Source of the DNA: Candidatus Poribacteria bacterium
Lineage (GTDB): Bacteria > Poribacteria > WGA-4E > UBA9662
Length of the DNA stretch: 11,820 nucleotides
Direction of reading: 5' to 3'
NCBI GenBank assembly: GCA_002699335.1
Contig: PACG01000114.1
Span: 36,149 to 47,968, forward strand
Below the pieces are notes generated by a model. The model made no database searches. It was given only the letters and a program-made list of their open reading frames with translations, and had not been told where the DNA came from. The translations under genes and the position numbers were made by a program. Positions 6,754-11,820 of the stretch are shown piece by piece. Every line of letters begins with the position of its first letter. Positions within the stretch are counted from its first letter, which is position 1.

Positions 6754-8535
6754 TTACTTCTCTTGATCCAGACCGGTTTTTGGATAGACGATTATCAGGC
6801 TATTGTCGGACGTTGTATTGACCGACACCTTATCGGGTAGCATTAGTGGAACGAGTTTGTCGGGTAAGGTGGTCCAACTGACCGTTTTTTGGTTCTGTTC
6901 CTTAAACAGATGCCGCAGCAGATTTTCCCGGATCATAATATCAGCGTACTTTTTTCTTTGCCCTTCCATCGATCTGGAAAACTGTGCCTGAAATCGGCCA
7001 TAGGATTGATCTGAAGTTGGGGCGGTATGGGTAGCACCTGTATTCGGAGGAGTCTCACCTGAAATCTGCCACTCTGCCCCAATCCGCTGTTTTAAGGCCG
7101 AAAAGCTGTGACGATTCAAATCGAGGAATGTTTCTACCTCCAGGATTTGTACCTGCCACGGATCAATCGTTGATGGCATCGAGATGGCCGTTGGCGTCTG
7201 AACCACTGCCGCATCGAAATTGGTCGTTCGGATAGCCGAAGAGGCCGGGAACTGAAGCGAGGCCTGGACCTGTTTCTGTCCGATTATCCCCAGATACGAC
7301 TTGAGGTGTAACCGTTGTCGCCGGCCATAAACCGTCGCCATTGAGAAATGATGCAGGTTGATCCGCTCTGGCTGGCTCGGGAGAATCAAAACCAGGATAA
7401 AGCCAATTGGTACCACCAGAGATAGAAAGATGTAACGCTGGAGTTGTTGTCGGCTAACCAACCACATCGCCACTACATAAATTAGCGAAAAGATAAATAG
7501 GTGCCGAATCAATGGTGAATGTTGCGGCTTTAGCGTTTTTAACTGCTGATAGATTCGTTCCCGGTGGCGTCGGTAGGGATCATAGCGTGCTTCAGCATGT
7601 CGAGCCGACATGGACACCTGATTGAAAAGGGTTGACCAAAAAGCAATTGTATCCTCCGACACCATTTGCTGGAGGTAAGTAGGCAAGATTCCCAACTGCC
7701 CATTACCAAGCGGATGCAGCGAAATCTGTTCAGTCTGCGTTGGGCTTGGTCGGGGGAGGGATGCCACCGGTAGCCAGGGGGTCAGAAAATTCGTCTGTTG
7801 ATTTGTTATCCCCAGGTAGTGATCGTTTGCCTCCAGTATTAAGGTTCCACCCCGGCAGATCCAATCTAGTATCGCCATCTGCTTGGAGGATGGAAAGTAT
7901 CTCTCCGTCAGCCTGACGTCGTGCAAAATCATCAGATCGACACTATCGTAACCTAACCACACTTTAGGAAGTTGCGAGGGAGTGGTGTGGGCAACAAAGA
8001 CTTGGCTCCCAGATGACTTTACACCGCTCCCCGGATCCGTTTCCTTCTGGACACTCCAATTCTGCTCGGTTTGATCGTACCTGTAGCTGATCGTAGGAGA
8101 GACAACCAATACCACTAGATCAGCCAACGGTTTGGGAATTGCCGGTGTGAGTTGGTGGATCAAACGGACATCCCCCAAGTGGCTTCGCAACTGAAATCGC
8201 AGTTCGACGGATCGGTTTGGCATCCAGATCAGAAAGGTCCGTTGTTGCCGATCCACCTGTTGTAAAACCACCGGTTGGATATACGTTTGATTGGCTTGAT
8301 CAGCGATGGTATCCTGGACTCGTAATTCGAGTTGGCCCTCAAAGGATTCGTATCGACTTTCGATAGTCGCCTGGACTGCCGTCCAGCGGTCGTGCTTATA
8401 GATCTGGTCAAAGCCGACCTGTATCGAAGCCAACTCAATTTCAGCTACTGCTGAGTTCAACCAACAGAGGATCGACAGCAGAACCAGGATACGCACGGAG
8501 TGATTAAAAACCGCTAAGCCCTTTGGGTCGCTCAC
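6754..8535 (-). CDS. Secreted/membrane-anchored protein with signal peptide, glutamine-amidotransferase-like fold and two membrane segments
   Basis: Not matched to a named gene. The longest frame starts at GTG 8535 (593 aa) and overlaps the upstream sulfatase gene by 32 nt. A second GTG at 8496, 7 nt after the sulfatase stop, gives a more compact signal peptide (MRILVLLSILCWLNSAVA) and is perhaps the true start; neither has a good ribosome binding site, which suggests translational coupling. After the signal peptide come a beta-rich region (about 33-130) and an alpha/beta region (about 139-240) with VVLVVSP, DLMILHDV and ICRGGTLILEAND. That pattern is like the amidotransferase-fold domains of bacterial membrane proteins found with Bat/von Willebrand proteins, without an obvious catalytic Cys. 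Two membrane spans lie at about 342-360 and 367-386, then a C-terminal domain of about 200 residues. The first half probably faces the periplasm. Role unknown; the neighbour suggests sulfated-polymer use, which is inference. Confidence 0.85.
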   Translation of the reverse strand: MSDPKGLAVFNHSVRILVLLSILCWLNSAVAEIELASIQVGFDQIYKHDRWTAVQATIESRYESFEGQLELRVQDTIADQANQTYIQPVVLQQVDRQQRTFLIWMPNRSVELRFQLRSHLGDVRLIHQLTPAIPKPLADLVVLVVSPTISYRYDQTEQNWSVQKETDPGSGVKSSGSQVFVAHTTPSQLPKVWLGYDSVDLMILHDVRLTERYFPSSKQMAILDWICRGGTLILEANDHYLGITNQQTNFLTPWLPVASLPRPSPTQTEQISLHPLGNGQLGILPTYLQQMVSEDTIAFWSTLFNQVSMSARHAEARYDPYRRHRERIYQQLKTLKPQHSPLIRHLFIFSLIYVVAMWLVSRQQLQRYIFLSLVVPIGFILVLILPSQPERINLHHFSMATVYGRRQRLHLKSYLGIIGQKQVQASLQFPASSAIRTTNFDAAVVQTPTAISMPSTIDPWQVQILEVETFLDLNRHSFSALKQRIGAEWQISGETPPNTGATHTAPTSDQSYGRFQAQFSRSMEGQRKKYADIMIRENLLRHLFKEQNQKTVSWTTLPDKLVPLMLPDKVSVNTTSDNSLIIVYPKTGLDQEK

Positions 8536-10021
8536 TTCGTCGTAGCGGGTCTACGCTTGGCGAGTAACCGTCGGGAAAGCGGTCTGAGACAGAGCGTCCG
8601 TCCTGGAACAGTTGCCAGGCATCTGGATCCTCCGGAATTGGTTCCGGTAGCGGAAACTGGCGCCAGTTCTGTCCGTCAATGGGTTCTTCGTAACCGTCAG
8701 CCTGAAAACGGTTGATCAGGAACTCTCGGTGCGAAACTAACTGATGCAGGAAGGCCGGGTTACCTGCCAGGTTTCTATCTTCCAACCGCCCCGTCAATCG
8801 CCTGAATAGCCACTCCTTGCGATCGGCGGCAGAGTAGATATATTTAAGGTTTTGGCTGATCAGCGCGTAAAGCCCACGATCACCGTGGCTGAATTGACCG
8901 ATAACGGCTTCACGCTCCAAACCTCCGTTGGCGATCTCTGCGAGGTCAAAACCGGCGTGTTGCGACTCTATCGATTGGCCGACGGCAGTCAGGCAAGTGG
9001 GCAGAACATCGACTAGACTAACCGGTTGCTCGCACTCCACCCCAGCGCTAAATCTTTCCGGATAGCGAACCAACAACGGTACACGAGCAGCTGAATCAAG
9101 GAAAGAGCGTTTACCGTAACAGTTGAAGTCGCCTAGCAGTTCACCGTGATCGGAGGTGAAAAGAATCAGCGTTTGATCCAGAATCCCCTGCTCTTCCAAT
9201 CGATTCAAAATCCGCCCAACCTGATAGTCGATCTGCGAAATGGTAGCGTAGTAAGCAGCACGCATCAGTCGTAACAGATTCACATCGCATCCCTGGTCCC
9301 GGTACTTATATCGATTCTGGAAATGGTTCCAATAGCTGAGAAAAGTCTGACTATCCGGCGGCAGATGTGGTGGCATCATTTCGACTAGCCGATACAGACG
9401 ACTCCAGGGGACGGGAGCCTCGAAAGGGGGATGCGGCTTGATGAAACTGGTCCAGCAGAAAAAAGGGCGATCCTCCTCTCGATGGTTGAGAAACTCAATG
9501 GTTTTATTACCCATCCATGTGGTGTGGTGTAGGCGTTCGGGTAATTGAGATGGTTGTGGTACATAGTAGTATTCGCTCCGCTCGCCTTGTGGCGCCACAA
9601 TATGGTCGTATCCGTTCTGGTCTAAAAAGAGACGGAAGTCGTCTTCACCCGCCCCCTCTTCGGAAAAGACCCGTGATTCGTAGCCCCACAATTTTCGACT
9701 CTCCGGCGAAAAGTGCATCTTACCAATGCCATGTGTCTGGTACCCATCACCATGAAGATACATCATCAGCGAGGTACGATCTTGAGGCATGGGCGTGTTG
9801 GAGGTGGATCCAGTTCGATGGGGATACTCTCCCAGCAAAAAACTACAACGAGAAGCAACACATACCGGTGAGGTACAATAAGCAGAGGTAAAGCTGGTAC
9901 CCTCCCTGACCAGACGGTCTAGGGCCGGCGTTTGGATAATCGGGTTGCCCAAAGCCGCAACGGTATCGAATCGCTGCTGATCGGTCATAATTGCCAAAAT
10001 GTTCGGTCTCTTTAATATCAT
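8504..10021 (-). CDS. Type I sulfatase (arylsulfatase-like) with CxASR maturation motif
   Basis: A 505-aa member of the formylglycine-dependent sulfatases, which hydrolyse sulfate esters such as those on algal or host polysaccharides. Visible active-site elements: D14 in IMTDQQRFDT (calcium site), C54-V-A-S-R58 in place of the usual CxPSR, K101-M-H103, H197 in KPHPPF, D291-H292 in SDHGE, and K304 in YGKRSF. Cys54 would have to be oxidised to formylglycine by a maturase (FGE or radical-SAM anSME type); none is in this window. No signal peptide is evident, so the enzyme looks cytoplasmic or is exported by a route not visible here. ATG 10021 is preferred to TTG 10039 because AGGAGG (10026-10031) sits 4 nt before it, and both the N-terminus and family alignment start there. 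It is followed directly by the membrane-protein gene. Confidence 0.95.
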   Translation of the reverse strand: MILKRPNILAIMTDQQRFDTVAALGNPIIQTPALDRLVREGTSFTSAYCTSPVCVASRCSFLLGEYPHRTGSTSNTPMPQDRTSLMMYLHGDGYQTHGIGKMHFSPESRKLWGYESRVFSEEGAGEDDFRLFLDQNGYDHIVAPQGERSEYYYVPQPSQLPERLHHTTWMGNKTIEFLNHREEDRPFFCWTSFIKPHPPFEAPVPWSRLYRLVEMMPPHLPPDSQTFLSYWNHFQNRYKYRDQGCDVNLLRLMRAAYYATISQIDYQVGRILNRLEEQGILDQTLILFTSDHGELLGDFNCYGKRSFLDSAARVPLLVRYPERFSAGVECEQPVSLVDVLPTCLTAVGQSIESQHAGFDLAEIANGGLEREAVIGQFSHGDRGLYALISQNLKYIYSAADRKEWLFRRLTGRLEDRNLAGNPAFLHQLVSHREFLINRFQADGYEEPIDGQNWRQFPLPEPIPEDPDAWQLFQDGRSVSDRFPDGYSPSVDPLRRSERPKGLSGF

Positions 10022-10030
10022 ACGGCCTCC

Positions 10031-10046
10031 TGTCACCAAATTGACA
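10031..10046 (-). promoter_or_regulatory. Small inverted repeat TGTCA-N6-TGACA next to the sulfatase ribosome binding site
   Basis: Arms at 10031-10035 and 10042-10046; the left arm touches AGGAGG. It could be an operator half-site pair or a weak hairpin affecting ribosome access. At 5 bp it may be chance. Confidence 0.25.
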
Positions 10047-10055
10047 CAAAGAAAC

Positions 10056-10085
10056 AGAGGAATAGTATCTATCTATCATTCCTCT
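10056..10085 (-). promoter_or_regulatory. Perfect 8-bp inverted repeat AGAGGAAT / ATTCCTCT in the sulfatase leader
   Basis: Arms at 10056-10063 and 10078-10085 flank a 14-nt centre containing tandem TATC units. On the minus strand the outer arm overlaps a possible -10 hexamer TATAGA (10083-10088). A regulator binding here could occlude the promoter; alternatively the mRNA forms a leader hairpin. Confidence 0.4.
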
Positions 10086-10110
10086 ATACCGTTTCTCTTA
10101 TCAGGTTAAA
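10083..10110 (-). promoter_or_regulatory. Weak candidate promoter for the sulfatase gene
   Basis: Reading the minus strand, TTTAAC (10105-10110) and TATAGA (10083-10088) are 16 nt apart within an AT-rich stretch, about 60 nt upstream of the start codon. A second -10-like TATAAT lies at 10141-10146 without a clear -35. Both are weak. Confidence 0.25.
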
Positions 10111-10158
10111 ATAATAAAATAGAGAGTTTGCTATTGGCTGATTATAGCACATTGTGGC

Positions 10159-10172
10159 CTGCCACATGGCAG
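10159..10172. repeat. Palindrome CTGCCA-CA-TGGCAG upstream of the sulfatase gene
   Basis: Near-perfect 6+6 palindrome with a 2-nt centre, 12 nt upstream (minus strand) of the TATAAT at 10141-10146. Its location fits an operator or activator site, but no regulator gene is nearby. Confidence 0.35.
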
Positions 10173-10685
10173 ACAACGTCACCAGGTGGACATTGGCATC
10201 TCAGTCAATTTGTTTTAGCCACTGGCGTCAGTCGACCATAAAGACAGCACGAAGCCGGTCCATCAACGGCCAGGCGACACACCAAAGTCAATGCACAACA
10301 GACAGACAGCCGAGATGCATCGGGTCGGTAGATAGAATTCAGGATAGTGGGCTTATTTAGACCGGTTATTGATGGCCTGTCTTACTCCTCTGGCGTGGTC
10401 CTTTAGAAGCAGAGGCCTCCTCTTTGATGTATTTGAGGAACGACGACGGAGTATCATGGTTGTTCTACGAGATCCACACCCAACCGGATCGCCCGCCAAG
10501 TTTAACCTAAACGTCACGAGAGTTGGCTCTTTCCCCGCATTTTCGCTGAGGAAACAGATCTCTGCTACGCTTCTATTGGGATACTGACCGCGGTCCAGTA
10601 CACAAACAAGCCCTCTAATATGTGGGGAGTCATCAAAAGAGTTTGAAAGGGTCGATGGTGAGAAAATGGAGGGCGTCAAGTAAAA
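10173..10685. other. Intergenic region of about 510 nt with no recognised gene
   Basis: Open frames of 72 codons (plus, 10369-10587) and 108 codons (minus, 10353-10679) overlap here. Neither has a recognisable domain, a sensible ribosome binding site or homology I can recall. The stretch leads directly into the transposase relic and is probably debris or insertion-flanking sequence. Confidence 0.5.
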
Positions 10686-11075
10686 CGGATTCAGATTTTA
10701 CTGCGAGCCGATGAAGGCCGGACCGATAACCAGATAGCAGAAGCCTTAGGTATAGGACAGTCAACAGCAGAAAGGAGCCGTCGCGAGTTTGTGCCGTCTG
10801 GCGTGGAAAGGGCGATAGCCAACCCAAAATGTGCCTAAATTGGATGGACCAGCCGAAGCTGATAGCCTGGGCCTGCGTCTGAAGGTGGACGTTGGAGTTT
10901 GCGCTTGCTAGCTAACCAATCGGTCCAGATCGAAGATTTGGGATTAGGCAGCATTTCCCCTGAAGCCGTACGTTAAACAAACGACTCCAAATCCCGGCGT
11001 AGGCAACAATGGTTAATCCTGCCCCGACAAAGTGCGAAATTTGTCCCTAGGATGGAATACATTTTGAATGCTATT
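10686..11075 (+). pseudogene. Truncated, frameshifted IS630-family transposase relic
   Basis: The first frame gives RIQILLRADEGRTDNQIAEA followed by GIGQSTAERSRREF, the N-terminal helix-turn-helix of IS630-type transposases. A TAA at about 10836 ends it. The next frame gives KLDGPAEA and a third gives LIAWAC. The original frame resumes with EGGRWSLRLLAN, then SISPEAVR and a stop, then QQWLILP and SAKFVPRMEYILNA. This order (HTH, RWSLRLLA, SIS.E.VR, QW.IP, F...ME) is the family's N-terminal half. The catalytic DDE region, expected next, is missing: the frame continues into unrelated codons and stops at 11139. It is a dead fragment, with no terminal repeats found. Confidence 0.75.
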
Positions 11076-11312
11076 TTAAATCAGGTTGAGTGCAGTGAAA
11101 TTCTTACGTTGATTGATGAATTAGCTCCAGAACCCGGGTAAAAATTGGATCTTAACACAAATCTATCTAACTGTAAACACTCTCTTAACTACGATGTTCT
11201 CCTGGAATTATACGCGAATTCAAGTTTCAAGTGCAACTCTTCTGAGTTGGCATAAAAGGTAAGCGGCGGTAGGCTTATGCTTTTCTAACTGACCAAGAAA
11301 AGAGGAGCACAA
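11076..11312. other. Intergenic region between two transposase relics, with possible IS30-type left end
   Basis: No gene. At 11219-11232 TTCAAGT occurs twice in tandem and runs into GCAACTC, about 80-95 nt before the IS30 transposase start. IS30-family left ends often sit at this distance and are rich in such TTCAAGTGCAAC-like sequence. The right end is outside the window, so the terminal repeat cannot be confirmed. Confidence 0.3.
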
Positions 11313-11820
11313 ATGAGCAACTAGACGCAACTTAGCCAAGAACAAAGATACCAGATTTATGCACTGATGAAAGCAAGACTTTATCAAACTCAAATTGCCA
11401 GGATGGTCGAGTTCATAAATCGACGATTCAGTCGAGAAATGAGACGCAATCGCGGCCGTCGAGGGGATCGCCCTAAACAGGCCCATCATCTTGCCCAGAT
11501 ACAGCGGGTAAAAAAGTGTCAGCACCCGAATTTCTCAGCCCACATGGAGTCTGGTTGCGCGTCTGTTGCCAGACGACTGGAGTCCTGAGCAAATCAGCGG
11601 ATGGCTTGATAGTGAACATCATATCACAGTCAGTCATGAATCTATTTACCAGTTTATTCTTAAAGACAAACAAGGGGGCGGAAATCTTTACCTACATCTA
11701 GGCGGCAAGAAACAGCCTCGAAAACGTTACGGGTCCACCACTCACCGAGGTCAATTAGTTGACAGAGTGTCTATTGACAAGCGTTCTGCCATTGTTGATA
11801 CTCGTTCCCAGATTGGCGAC
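11313..11820 (+). pseudogene. IS30-family transposase, broken by a stop and frameshifts, cut by window edge
   Basis: AGAGGAG (11301-11307) precedes ATG 11313 by 5 nt, so the original start is preserved, but codon 4 is TAG. The frame then gives LSQEQRYQIYALMKA, a typical IS30 N-terminal helix-turn-helix. Around 11408-11434 two compensating single-base shifts scramble the usual VHKSTISRE into VEFINRRFSRE. After RNRGRRGDRPKQAHH a further frameshift near 11505-11520 moves the reading to the frame starting at 11512. That frame stays open for about 100 codons to the edge, with LLPDDWSPEQISGWL, VSHESIYQFI, RKRYGS and VSIDKRSAIVDTRSQIGD. The catalytic DDE domain would begin just beyond, after IGD. 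It is an inactive copy, at least at this end. Confidence 0.85.

Noticed and set aside
10022..10039. TTG start for the sulfatase at 10039
   Set aside because: AGGAGG lies within that extension and is correctly placed for ATG 10021.
10353..10679. 108-codon minus-strand frame
   Set aside because: No recognisable domain or start signal; composition gives no support, and it borders transposon debris.
1..11820. CRISPR arrays, tRNA or rRNA genes, toxin-antitoxin pairs, phage genes
   Set aside because: No regularly spaced repeats, cloverleaf sequences or matching protein motifs were seen on either strand.

Overview
The window looks like part of a bacterial chromosome of moderate GC. It carries intact metabolic genes, sparse intergenic DNA and a rim of decayed mobile elements. 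Two phytanoyl-CoA-dioxygenase-family (PhyH) oxygenases, a medium-chain dehydrogenase/reductase (MDR), a Gfo/Idh/MocA oxidoreductase and a type I sulfatase occur together. That mix is typical of Poribacteria, Planctomycetes and similar marine, sponge-associated lineages. The Poribacteria-like assignment is inference from gene content, not a marker-gene result.

Layout from left to right: (1) 1-857, minus strand: the N-terminal two thirds of a glutamine-synthetase-family enzyme running off the left edge. A possible 72-codon small gene lies just upstream at 892-1110. (2) 1111-1380: no gene; degenerate inverted repeats. (3) about 1381-2200, plus: a decayed gene, with stops and frameshifts, resembling pRiA4b ORF-3-like proteins with a C-terminal Cys/His zinc-ribbon-like segment. 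(4) 2222-5132, plus: a compact cluster of PhyH oxygenase, zinc-ligand-less MDR dehydrogenase, and a second PhyH-type protein whose iron-binding HxD is HxG. A Gfo/Idh/MocA oxidoreductase (5465-6520) follows after a 332-nt gap. (5) 6754-10021, minus, convergent with the cluster: a sulfatase followed by an overlapping or abutting gene for a secreted, membrane-anchored protein. (6) 10022-11820: a sulfatase leader with inverted repeats, an unrecognised stretch, a truncated IS630-type transposase relic, and an IS30-family transposase relic that continues past the right edge.

The plus-strand cluster is probably a small catabolic or modification pathway: one canonical Fe(II)/2-oxoglutarate hydroxylase, two nicotinamide-dependent oxidoreductases, and one oxygenase-fold protein with an altered metal site. 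The substrate cannot be read from sequence. The sulfatase and membrane protein form a separate unit. No RNA genes, CRISPR arrays, att sites or intact insertion sequences were seen. The most plausible 'new system' candidate is the PhyH/MDR/HxG-PhyH/Gfo cluster, and its novelty is unproven.
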